In this document: positions 1 through 6,497 of the stretch, one piece after another
Position numbering within the stretch: the stretch's first letter is position 1
Layout: each line of letters starts with the position of its first letter
DNA from: an uncultured Akkermansia sp.
Lineage (GTDB): Bacteria > Verrucomicrobiota > Verrucomicrobiia > Verrucomicrobiales > Akkermansiaceae
Direction: 5' to 3'
Assembly (NCBI GenBank): GCA_904501955.1
Contig: CAJGCY010000120.1
Coordinates: 1-7,899, forward strand
Length of the DNA: 7,899 nucleotides
The notes under the pieces: generated by a model
The model's database searches: none
Seen by the model: only the letters and a program-made list of their open reading frames with translations
Told to the model about the DNA's origin: nothing
Made by a program: the position numbers and the translations under genes

Positions 1-76
1 CGGGAGGGTTATGCCACCCGCATACCGTCTCGGCAAGCCTCGACTGGCTGCGGGTTCTGATTTGTATTTTTGTTCA

Positions 77-102
77 TAACCTAGGGCTTACGCCCTAGGC
101 TA
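77..102. repeat. Palindrome with CCTAGGGC stem
   Basis: CCTAGGGC (80-87) and GCCCTAGG (92-99) form a perfect 8-bp stem around the loop TTAC. After one mismatch the pairing continues for two more bases on each side. No T run follows, so it is not a standard Rho-independent terminator. The very regular short-loop hairpin, placed beside a second one, resembles REP-like dispersed elements of intergenic DNA in Bacteroidetes, Planctomycetes and Verrucomicrobia. That comparison is from memory and needs a genome search. Confidence 0.6.
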
Positions 103-111
103 AGTTAGGTC

Positions 112-127
112 ACCCGCTGACGCGGGT
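112..127. repeat. Second small palindrome, ACCCGC/GCGGGT
   Basis: ACCCGC (112-117) pairs perfectly with GCGGGT (122-127) across the loop TGAC. It lies 12 bases beyond the CCTAGGGC palindrome and also has a four-base loop. The two probably belong to one composite element. Confidence 0.5.
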
Positions 128-136
128 TCAGAATTC

Positions 137-153
137 CGCTCGCTATCGCTCGC
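137..153. repeat. Direct repeat CGCTCGC x2
   Basis: CGCTCGC occurs at 137-143 and again at 147-153, separated by TAT. It directly follows the two palindromes and may form the end of the same repeat element. Its role is unknown. Confidence 0.35.
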
Positions 154-232
154 AAATTACCCAACAAACTCCCCTTCAACTTCCGATTTATCACGCTGCC
201 AAACATAAACCAAGGGCGCACGATTATCGGTC

Positions 233-261
233 TTTACTCCCTCGCGGAAATGATGTATACT
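233..261 (+). promoter_or_regulatory. Probable copA promoter overlapping its 5' codons
   Basis: TTTACT (233-238) is a 4/6 match to the sigma70 -35 box. TATACT (256-261) is a 5/6 match to the -10 box, and the spacing is exactly 17. Transcription would begin near 268, where an in-frame GTG of copA lies. The -10 box lies inside the codons that follow the first possible ATG (250). This supports a leaderless or near-leaderless mRNA starting at GTG 268. No copper-regulator operator was identified. Confidence 0.45.
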
Positions 262-2637
262 GCGGGCGTGAGCGAGAGGGAACAGCGATTTTGCGTAAGC
301 GGCATGAGCTGTTCCGCGTGTTCTGCCAGGGTGGAGCGCGCGGTAGGGCAGCTGAGCGGAGTACGGCAAGTGCAAGTTAACTTGCTGACGGGCAGCATGC
401 TGGTGCGCTATGATGCAGAGCAGACGGAGCAGAGCATCATCCACGCGGTGGAGGCAGCGGGCTACGGCGCGCGTGTTGCGCAAGGTAAGCAGCGCTCCGT
501 GAACACCACGGACAAAAGCAACGCGCTGAAACAGCGTTTCCTCCTTTCGCTTCTTCTCTTGCTCCCCCTGGTTGCCGTGCATCATGCGTGGCATGGAGAG
601 GGCTCCGGCACCGTGCAATGCCTGCTCAGCCTGCCGATACTGTGGCTGAACCGCCACTTCTTCATCAATGGCGTAAAAAGCGCCCTGAAGGGTGGCGCCA
701 ACATGGATACCCTGGTAGCGCTGGGCGCTACAGCCGCGATGGTGGATGGCTTCGTCAACTTTTTCCTGCACCACCGGGGCAGTTTTTACTTTGAAAGCGC
801 GGGCATGATTCTGACGCTCATCACACTGGGCAAATGGCTGGAGAGCCGCGCCACAGGGCGCACGGGTGCCGCGCTGGAAAAACTGCTTGCCCTGCTGCCG
901 CAAAATGCCACCGTGTTGAAAAACGGTGAGCCCCACAGCGTGCCGGCGGATGCCGTGCAGGTGGGTGATACGGTGCTGGTGCGCGCCGGGGATAGGGTTC
1001 CCGTGGACGGCACGGTAACGGAAGGCGCCTCCGCCGTGGATGAGGCAGCCCTGACCGGCGAAAGCCTGCCGGCGGAGAAGTACGCGGGCTGCTGCGTGTA
1101 CGCCGGCAGCATCAACCGCAACGGCGTGCTGCACGTACGGGCGGACAAAACCCGCGCGCAATCCTCGCTTTCCCACATCATTGACTTGGTGGAGCAAGCC
1201 TCCTCCGGCAAGGCCCCCATTGCCCGCATAGCGGACCGCATTTCCGCCGTGTTCGTGCCCATCGTGGTCGGCATCGCAGTGCTGACAGCGGCAGCCTGGG
1301 TGCTGGCAGGGGCGGAAATCTCCTTCGCCATCTCCTGCGCCATTGCGGTGCTCGTCATCTCCTGCCCCTGTGCGCTGGGGCTGGCTACCCCGGTGGCCAT
1401 CATGGTAGGCATGGGCAAAGGGGCAGAGCGCGGCATCCTCTTCCGCAGCGGGGAAGCGCTGGAATCGCTGAGCCGTGCCACACACATGCTGCTGGACAAG
1501 ACCGGCACCATCACCACCGGTAAAGCCTGCGTCACGGATGTGCTGCCGGCACCCGGCCACAGCGAGGCAGAGCTGCTGCAACTCGCTGCCACCTTGGAAT
1601 CCGCAGGTAATCACCCCTTGGCAGAGGCCATCTCCGCCGGGTGTCGGGCATACACCCCGCAGCCTACCACGGAGCACAGCTACCTGCCCGGCCGCGGCAT
1701 CTGCGCCCGTGTGGGGGGCATCCTCTGCGTGGCGGGCAATGCGCAGCTCATGCAGCAATGCGGCATCAGCCCCGACACCGCCGCTGCCACTCGCTTGGCG
1801 GAGGCAGGCAAAACCCCGATTTACATTGCCCGCGGGGCGGAGTGCCTGGGCATACTCGCCGTGGCGGACCCACCCCAGCCCCAAAGCCACGCAGCCGTGG
1901 CAGCCCTGCAGCAGGCGGGGCTCAGGGTATGCATGCTCACGGGCGACAACACGCGCACGGCTCAAGCCATTGCTCGCCAAGTGGGCATAGATGACGTTCA
2001 CGCTGAGCTGCTGCCGCAGGACAAGGAGCAACACGTGCGCCGCCTGCAAGAGGCAGGGCACAAGGTCGCCATGGTGGGAGACGGCATCAACGATGCCCCT
2101 GCCCTCACCCGAGCGGATGCGGGCATAGCCATCGGCGCCGGCACGGACATCGCCATGGAAAGCGCAGGCATCATCCTGGTGCGCAGTGAGCTTACAGACG
2201 CCGTGGCAGCCCTGCAACTGAGCCGCGCCGTGGTGCGCAACATCCGCCAAAACTTCTTCTGGGCGCTGCTGTACAACTGCTTGTCCATACCGCTGGCAGC
2301 AGGGGCATTCTACCCGCTGTTCGGCCTGCAATTACACCCCGCCGTAGCAGCTGCTGCCATGGGCATGAGCAGTTTCTGCGTGGTGACCAACGCGCTGCGC
2401 CTCCGCCACTTCACCCCCACCATCAAACAAACTATGGATACCATCATCATCAAGGTAGAGGGCATGATGTGCCCGCACTGTGAAGCCCACGTCACCAAAG
2501 CCCTGTGCGCCCTGCCCGGTGTGCTCAGCTGCAAGGCGGACCACAAGGCCGGCACCGTCACCCTCACCACGAACGGCAGTGTAGAGCTCAGCACCCTGCA
2601 CCACACCATCCGCGAGCAGGGTTACACCGTGCTCTGA
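250..2637 (+). CDS. copA: Copper-exporting P1B-type ATPase with N- and C-terminal HMA domains
   Basis: Integral inner-membrane pump that couples ATP hydrolysis to export of Cu(I) from the cytoplasm. Residues below are counted from ATG 250. An N-terminal HMA domain (about 13-75) carries GMSCSAC at 18-24. Membrane segments begin near 97. The actuator loop has TGES (269-272) and the membrane metal site is CPC (372-374). The phosphorylation motif is DKTGT (416-420, Asp416). The nucleotide domain has HP (455-456) and TGDN (564-567), and the hinge is GDGINDAP (610-617). The last helices carry YN (675-676) and MSS (706-708), the P1B-1 Cu(I) signature. A second HMA domain (about 729-795) with GMMCPHC at 738-744 is attached to the C-terminus and resembles a free CopZ chaperone. 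Length (795 aa) fits the family. GTG 268, which removes six residues, is a likely alternative start because a -10 box covers 256-261. No Shine-Dalgarno site is visible. Silver as a co-substrate cannot be excluded. Confidence 0.95.
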   Translation: MMYTAGVSEREQRFCVSGMSCSACSARVERAVGQLSGVRQVQVNLLTGSMLVRYDAEQTEQSIIHAVEAAGYGARVAQGKQRSVNTTDKSNALKQRFLLSLLLLLPLVAVHHAWHGEGSGTVQCLLSLPILWLNRHFFINGVKSALKGGANMDTLVALGATAAMVDGFVNFFLHHRGSFYFESAGMILTLITLGKWLESRATGRTGAALEKLLALLPQNATVLKNGEPHSVPADAVQVGDTVLVRAGDRVPVDGTVTEGASAVDEAALTGESLPAEKYAGCCVYAGSINRNGVLHVRADKTRAQSSLSHIIDLVEQASSGKAPIARIADRISAVFVPIVVGIAVLTAAAWVLAGAEISFAISCAIAVLVISCPCALGLATPVAIMVGMGKGAERGILFRSGEALESLSRATHMLLDKTGTITTGKACVTDVLPAPGHSEAELLQLAATLESAGNHPLAEAISAGCRAYTPQPTTEHSYLPGRGICARVGGILCVAGNAQLMQQCGISPDTAAATRLAEAGKTPIYIARGAECLGILAVADPPQPQSHAAVAALQQAGLRVCMLTGDNTRTAQAIARQVGIDDVHAELLPQDKEQHVRRLQEAGHKVAMVGDGINDAPALTRADAGIAIGAGTDIAMESAGIILVRSELTDAVAALQLSRAVVRNIRQNFFWALLYNCLSIPLAAGAFYPLFGLQLHPAVAAAAMGMSSFCVVTNALRLRHFTPTIKQTMDTIIIKVEGMMCPHCEAHVTKALCALPGVLSCKADHKAGTVTLTTNGSVELSTLHHTIREQGYTVL

Positions 2638-2689
2638 CAGCATAAAACTGCGAATTTAACAAAATTTCCGCCACCGGATACGTTTTTTC

Positions 2690-2718
2690 TGTTCAAAAAG
2701 AAAAAAGCGTGCTAAATT
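2690..2718 (+). promoter_or_regulatory. Possible promoter of the MATE-GNAT operon
   Basis: The gap after copA is AT-rich. TGCTAAATT (2710-2718) reads as an extended -10 box (TGn plus TAAATT). The hexamer TGTTCA (2690-2695) lies 17 bases upstream but is a poor -35 match, which is common for extended -10 promoters. Transcription would begin near 2725, only about three bases before the ATG at 2728, so the mRNA would be almost leaderless. The inverted A/T tract TTTTTTCT (2683-2690) and AGAAAAAA (2699-2706) overlaps the promoter. No terminator was seen after copA, so read-through from copA is also possible. Confidence 0.35.
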
Positions 2719-2727
2719 GTCTGTTGC

Positions 2728-4221
2728 ATGGGAGCAGGTAACGGCAGAGAAGGAACCGTACGCGCCGCGCTGCAAGGTAAAGGGCAGCTCGGCGGCAAGC
2801 TTGCAGGGCTCAGTTTGCCCCGCCAAATCATCGCCATCGCCCTTTGGCCGCTGCTGGAGCAGGTGCTCAGCTTCATCTGCGCCTCCACCTCGCTCTACCT
2901 CGCCACCCACATGGGTACGGAGGGTGCCGTGACGGAAAAAATAGCCTCCGGCATCGGCGTCACGGGCTACATCCTGTGGCTGGGCTTCCTCATGCAGGGA
3001 GCCGTGGGTATGGGGGCTACCGCCATCGTCAGCCGCATGACCGGCGCGCGCAAGTTCAAGGATGCCAACTACGCCGCCAACCAAGCAGCCGTGCTGGGGC
3101 TCATTGCGGGTATTCTGTCCGCCGTGCTCATGTTCTTCACGGCGGATTTCTTGGTAACCACCGTGCTCAACCTCAGCGACTACGCGCAAGAGGTAGCCAT
3201 ACGCTACATGCACTTGGGCTGCTGGGTGGCCGTGTTCTCCGGCATCATTTTTGCGGTGAATGCAGCCCTGCGCGGCGCGGGTGATACGCGCACGCCCTTC
3301 CTCATCATGCTGGCGGTGGATGGGTTTAACATCATCTTCAGCCTCATACTGGTCAAATACTTCGGTCTGTTCATCGAGGGCTTGGCTCTCGGTATGATTC
3401 TGGGTATGGCACTCGCGGCGGCCATCCTCATCGGCATTCTCATCAAGCGCTCCGCCTCCATGCGCCGCAAAATGGCCGGGCAAGAGCTGGATGCCTTCGT
3501 GGCCACGCAAGAGCCGAACTACGTGCCCCCCATACACCTCCGCCTGCGCCAGCTCGTGCCCGACCTGCGCAGCATGTACCGCATTCTTGCCATCGGCCTA
3601 CCCCAAGCGGTGGAAATCGGCGGTATTTGGCTCATCCAAATCGTCGTCCTCCGCACCATCTCGCAACTGGGGGATGCCTATGTGGGCGCGCACAACATCG
3701 CCATCCGCATCGAGTCGCTCAGCTTCCTGCCCGGCTTCGCCATCGGCATGGCGGGTGCCACCCTCGTGGGGCAATACCTGGGCACCGGCAGTGTGCGCCT
3801 TGCGCTGGAGACCGTCCGCAAATGCGTGCGCTACAGCGTGGCCTTCATGGGGGCTATGGGTGTCTTCTTCTTTTTCTTCCCGCACCTCTTTGTGGAGTTC
3901 TTCGCCTCGAACTCGGAGAGCTTGGTGAACGCCACGGTACCGGTGGTGCAGGTTTTCCTGATTATTGAGCCCTTCTACGCCGCCATGCTGATGATTAAGA
4001 TGTGCCTGCGCGGCGCGGGTGATACGCGGCGAGTCATGTACGTCTCTTACGGTTGCATGGGCTTCTTCCGCTTGGTATGCCTGCTTATTTGGAGCACCTT
4101 CTGGCCGGAGACGCTCACGCTGGTCGGCATCTGGGTGCTCTTCACCGTTGATATGGCGGTGGAGTACCTCATCCTCAACCGCATGCTCTGCGGCCTCAAA
4201 TGGGCTCGCAGAAAAGTGTAA
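2728..4221 (+). CDS. MATE family efflux transporter
   Basis: Inner-membrane antiporter of the MATE (MatE) family, which exports drugs, dyes or metabolites in exchange for Na+ or H+. The 497 residues match the usual length. About twelve hydrophobic segments form two homologous halves, joined by a charged loop at about residues 235-280. Each half ends a helix with the same family motif LRGAGDTR, at residues 181-188 and 427-434. At DNA level these motifs share a 24-base identical stretch (3267-3290 and 4005-4028). The first 27 residues are polar and precede the first helix, so a later start is possible, but ATG 2728 sits directly behind a plausible -10 box. It is followed after 11 bases by acetyltransferase genes on the same strand, which suggests one transcript and a joint detoxification role. 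The substrate cannot be inferred. Confidence 0.93.
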   Translation: MGAGNGREGTVRAALQGKGQLGGKLAGLSLPRQIIAIALWPLLEQVLSFICASTSLYLATHMGTEGAVTEKIASGIGVTGYILWLGFLMQGAVGMGATAIVSRMTGARKFKDANYAANQAAVLGLIAGILSAVLMFFTADFLVTTVLNLSDYAQEVAIRYMHLGCWVAVFSGIIFAVNAALRGAGDTRTPFLIMLAVDGFNIIFSLILVKYFGLFIEGLALGMILGMALAAAILIGILIKRSASMRRKMAGQELDAFVATQEPNYVPPIHLRLRQLVPDLRSMYRILAIGLPQAVEIGGIWLIQIVVLRTISQLGDAYVGAHNIAIRIESLSFLPGFAIGMAGATLVGQYLGTGSVRLALETVRKCVRYSVAFMGAMGVFFFFFPHLFVEFFASNSESLVNATVPVVQVFLIIEPFYAAMLMIKMCLRGAGDTRRVMYVSYGCMGFFRLVCLLIWSTFWPETLTLVGIWVLFTVDMAVEYLILNRMLCGLKWARRKV

Positions 4222-4232
4222 TCCCCATATTC

Positions 4233-5246
4233 ATGAGTATGGAACACATCTCCCTACATCCCTTCCGGCAAGATGACGCCCACCGCGTCACGGAACTCAT
4301 CAATTCTCCCGGTGTGCAGCAGTACCTTACCCTGCCCATCCCCTACCTCCTTTGCCACGCACAGGATTTTATCAACCGCTGCATAACACAACACTTGCCC
4401 CATTTCTGCGTATGGGTTGATGGTGAGCCGGCAGGCTGCATCGGCTTGGGCAATTCCCCCGGTGGTGACCCAAGCGAGCAGATGGTGGGCTATTGGCTCG
4501 GGGCAGATTACCATGGGCGGGGCATTGCCACGCGTGCCTTGCTGCAATTTCTGCCGCTTCTCCCCGCCTTGGCCCCACACTGCCGGCGCTTTGTCGCCTT
4601 CACCCATGTGGACAATGTAGCCAGCCGGCGCGTGCTCGAAAAAGGCGGTTTTACCTGCGCCGGCATGATTACGGCGTACCAAGGCAAACAACTTCCGTTC
4701 CGCGACGCCTTCCTCTACACTCTCAGCTTGAGTGAAGTAATTGACCGCACTTTCACCCTCAAGCCTTGGCAAAAGTCGGACACCACTACGCTGTACAATC
4801 TGATATCCCCGGAGAAGATTACAAGCAATCTGCTGATACCCACGCCCTATCAGCTGCACCATGCTCAAGCATTTATCCAAGACTGCACCTCCAAGCCGAG
4901 CTGCCGTTACGCCATCTGCGCCGGCGGTCGCATTGTCGGCGGCTTGGGGGCAGAATACACCCCTGACGAAGCCGGCGGGCAAAACATCAAAATCGGCTAC
5001 TGGCTGGGCACGGACTACCGCGGGCAGGGTTATGCCACGGCTGCCGTAAAACTGCTGCTGCAACTCATCCCCGTGCTGATGCCGGAGCATAACACCATTT
5101 ACGCACGAGTTCTGAAACACAACACGCCCGGCGCCGGTGTGCTGCAAAAATGCGGTTTTACCTGCACCGGGGAGGTGGAGTACGATACCGGCGCCGCCAC
5201 ACCTGCGAAGGTGTACCATTTTGAATACGGCAGCGCGAATGTATGA
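4233..5246 (+). CDS. Tandem two-domain GNAT (RimJ/RimL-type) N-acetyltransferase
   Basis: Transfers an acetyl group from acetyl-CoA to an amine; the substrate is unknown. Two complete GNAT domains follow one another. Domain A (about 1-168) has the acetyl-CoA loop YHGRGIA at 93-99 and ends with a HVDNVASRRVLEKGGF helix-strand typical of RimJ/RimL proteins. Domain B (about 170-337) has YRGQGYA at 262-268 and the matching NTPGAGVLQKCGF segment. The first loop position is His in A instead of the usual Arg/Gln. ATG 4233 is chosen because MSMEH then aligns with the MSHPP start of the next gene; ATG 4239 is also possible. ATG 4200 would overlap the MATE gene and adds residues without counterpart. 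No Shine-Dalgarno site is seen. It lies 11 bases after the MATE stop and overlaps the next gene by ATGA. Ribosomal-protein, aminoglycoside or small-amine acetylation are all possible. Confidence 0.88.
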   Translation: MSMEHISLHPFRQDDAHRVTELINSPGVQQYLTLPIPYLLCHAQDFINRCITQHLPHFCVWVDGEPAGCIGLGNSPGGDPSEQMVGYWLGADYHGRGIATRALLQFLPLLPALAPHCRRFVAFTHVDNVASRRVLEKGGFTCAGMITAYQGKQLPFRDAFLYTLSLSEVIDRTFTLKPWQKSDTTTLYNLISPEKITSNLLIPTPYQLHHAQAFIQDCTSKPSCRYAICAGGRIVGGLGAEYTPDEAGGQNIKIGYWLGTDYRGQGYATAAVKLLLQLIPVLMPEHNTIYARVLKHNTPGAGVLQKCGFTCTGEVEYDTGAATPAKVYHFEYGSANV

Positions 5247-5743
5247 GCCACCCACCGCATTTCAGCTGGCGCCATTTCCGCGCAGATGATACCGAGCGAG
5301 TTTTCGAGCTGCTCAGCCCCCCGGAAGTTCGCCGACACCTCACCTTGCCTACGCCGTTCCTACCAAAACATGCGGCAGAGATTGTAAACAAATGCATGAC
5401 ACGCCCACTCCCCCATCCGGCGGTCATGGTAGATGGCGAACTTGCGGGGTGCATTAAAGCCAACCTCACCCCGAATAAGAACGCCCGCGAGGTAATGATT
5501 GCCTATTGGTACGGAGTGAACTACCACGGAAAAGGCTTGGCAAGCGCCGTCTTACAGCGTTTTCTATCGCTGCTGAAAGAACAATACCCCGAACTTGTTA
5601 CAGCTCACGCTTTCACCCACTCGGACAACTTGGCAAGCCAACGGGTCTTGCTTAAATGCGGGTTTGAATGCCGGGGTGACATCTCCGACTTTCAGGGAGA
5701 AGCACTGCCGGCTGCAGTGCTTCACTTTACCCTCAAATTCTGA
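5243..5743 (+). CDS. Single-domain GNAT N-acetyltransferase, paralogue of the preceding gene
   Basis: 166-residue acetyl-CoA-dependent acetyltransferase of the RimJ/RimL-like GNAT group. The acetyl-CoA loop YHGKGLA is at residues 94-100, and the later HSDNLASQRVLLKCGF segment matches the family. It is closely related to domain A of the upstream protein: about 33 of 62 N-terminal residues are identical by eye, including LTLP, the LPH and VDGE...AGCI blocks, and the His in the acetyl-CoA loop. Its ATG overlaps the upstream TGA (ATGA, 5243-5246), so the two are probably translationally coupled and may form one complex. The gene ends 9 bases before the convergent thymidylate kinase gene. The substrate is unknown. 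Confidence 0.9.
   Translation: MSHPPHFSWRHFRADDTERVFELLSPPEVRRHLTLPTPFLPKHAAEIVNKCMTRPLPHPAVMVDGELAGCIKANLTPNKNAREVMIAYWYGVNYHGKGLASAVLQRFLSLLKEQYPELVTAHAFTHSDNLASQRVLLKCGFECRGDISDFQGEALPAAVLHFTLKF
5699..5723. repeat. 10-bp perfect stem-loop near the 3' end of the GNAT gene
   Basis: GAAGCACTGC (5699-5708) pairs perfectly with GCAGTGCTTC (5714-5723) around the loop CGGCT. It lies inside the coding sequence, about 18 bases before its stop. No T run follows on either strand, so it is not a canonical intrinsic terminator, but it could slow polymerase or protect the mRNA 3' end between the convergent genes. Confidence 0.4.
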
Positions 5744-5755
5744 AGCCTCGCTTCA
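5741..5755. terminator. Palindrome joining the two convergent stop codons
   Basis: TGAAGC (5741-5746) and GCTTCA (5750-5755) form a perfect 6-bp stem around CTC. The first TGA is the stop of the GNAT gene. The complement of the last TCA is the stop of thymidylate kinase. Symmetry means transcripts from both sides could fold here. The lack of a T run makes true termination doubtful. Confidence 0.3.
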
Positions 5756-6379
5756 CACCCCCAACTCCTCGCGGATGACCTCGCGGATGCGGGCTTGCGT
5801 TTCCTGCACGCTGCCGTCTGCCTCAATTCGGTGCAACCAAGGCATCTCCATGGCGGAGTATACATCATGACAGGCCTGCAAGAAAGGCTCATTCTCAAAG
5901 GCATCATGCCCATTACCACGCGCATTCATGCGCTCCATGGCCACCTCCAGCGGTACATCCAGCCAGAACGCCACGTCCGGAATAATGGCAAACTCCTCAT
6001 TCATCAAGCGAATCTCCTCCACATTCACCCCACTGGCGCCTTGGTACGCCATCATGGAAAGATAGTAGCGATCCAGCAACACCCATGCACCACGCTCCAG
6101 CGCAGGCTCTATCAGCTCGCGCACGTGCTCGCGGCGGTCCTGCAGCAGGCAGTCTATTTCATCCTCGATGCTCAAACGCTCTCCGGAGAGCGCCGCATTG
6201 CGCACTTTCATGCCCCACTTGCCGCGGGTCGGTTCAAAATCCGTTACTACTTCTATCCCGCGGGCGTGTAAATACTGCGCCAGCAGCTGTATCTGGGTGG
6301 ACTTACCTGTGCCGTCTATGCCTTCAAAGACAACCAGGTTTCCCCTTAGGTGAGGTGATTCAGGTTCCATTGCAGCCAT
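5753..6379 (-). CDS. tmk: Thymidylate (dTMP) kinase
   Basis: Cytosolic nucleoside-monophosphate kinase that phosphorylates dTMP to dTDP with ATP, an essential step of dTTP synthesis. The 208 residues match the family. The P-loop is GIDGTGKST at 20-28. A conserved EPTRG segment at 49-53 corresponds to the REPG-type phosphate-binding loop. The catalytic/dTMP-binding signature DRYY is at 103-106, followed by AYQGA at 111-115. A lid-like stretch ERMNARGNGHDAFE contains arginines. The first start is ATG 6379, and ATG 6370 (MEPESP) is a credible alternative because the first three residues are not conserved in the family. No in-frame start exists further upstream before a stop at 6407-6409. It is convergent with the GNAT gene and divergent from rpsU. 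A strong Shine-Dalgarno sequence lies unusually far upstream (20 bases). Confidence 0.95.
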   Translation of the reverse strand: MAAMEPESPHLRGNLVVFEGIDGTGKSTQIQLLAQYLHARGIEVVTDFEPTRGKWGMKVRNAALSGERLSIEDEIDCLLQDRREHVRELIEPALERGAWVLLDRYYLSMMAYQGASGVNVEEIRLMNEEFAIIPDVAFWLDVPLEVAMERMNARGNGHDAFENEPFLQACHDVYSAMEMPWLHRIEADGSVQETQARIREVIREELGV

Positions 6380-6380
6380 G

Positions 6381-6410
6381 AGCCTAGCACATACGCACCC
6401 CTCCTTTCAA
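6381..6410 (-). promoter_or_regulatory. Upstream signals of tmk: promoter-like pair or orphan Shine-Dalgarno site
   Basis: Two readings exclude each other. As a promoter, TTGAAA (6410-6405) is a 5/6 -35 match, followed after 18 bases by TAGGCT (6386-6381) preceded by TGC, an extended -10 form. This would give a nearly leaderless tmk mRNA. As RNA, AAAGGAGG (6407-6400) is a perfect Shine-Dalgarno sequence. It is 20 bases from tmk ATG 6379 but only 7 bases from ATG TGC TAG (6392-6384), a two-codon ORF out of frame with tmk. Mapping the transcript start would decide between them. Confidence 0.35.
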
Positions 6411-6497
6411 GCATAAAGTTTTCCATAATCTAACAAGTCCTCAAATTTAACTCCCTTTTCCCTCCTTTTTTCCGCAAATTTGAAAAAAATTGCAGAA

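Larger units (their letters stand above)
1..249. other. Repeat-rich intergenic spacer upstream of copA
   Basis: No convincing gene is seen here on either strand. All three forward frames are open from the left edge, but they close early: frame 1 at 58-60, frame 2 at 77-79 and frame 3 soon after. One of them could therefore be the last 19-30 codons of a gene lying outside the window, but nothing in the translated tails is recognisable. The stretch contains two tight palindromes (80-99 and 112-127), a direct repeat (137-153) and a promoter-like pair just before copA. It looks like a 3' flank carrying dispersed repeats rather than coding sequence. Confidence 0.5.

Noticed and set aside
5..17. 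A 13-base match (AGGGTTATGCCAC) to the acetyl-CoA loop codons of GNAT domain B at 5026-5038
   Set aside because: About 0.5 such 13-base matches are expected by chance in a window this size, and the flanks do not continue the similarity. A GNAT remnant at the left edge is not supported.
157..2331. A 724-codon open frame on the minus strand opposite copA
   Set aside because: It is antisense to a gene with every P-type ATPase motif. Its translation is Gly/His/Ala-rich without any domain, as expected from GC-rich antisense codons.
2656..3537. A 293-codon minus-strand frame opposite the MATE gene
   Set aside because: Its translation is His/Glu/Arg-rich without recognisable domains. The plus strand encodes a clear membrane transporter.
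4200..4232. Upstream ATG for the fused GNAT protein, overlapping the MATE stop
   Set aside because: The extra residues have no counterpart in the paralogous downstream GNAT protein, which aligns best from ATG 4233.
4254..5255. A 333-codon minus-strand frame opposite the fused GNAT gene
   Set aside because: It is the mirror of the acetyltransferase reading frame with no family motif.
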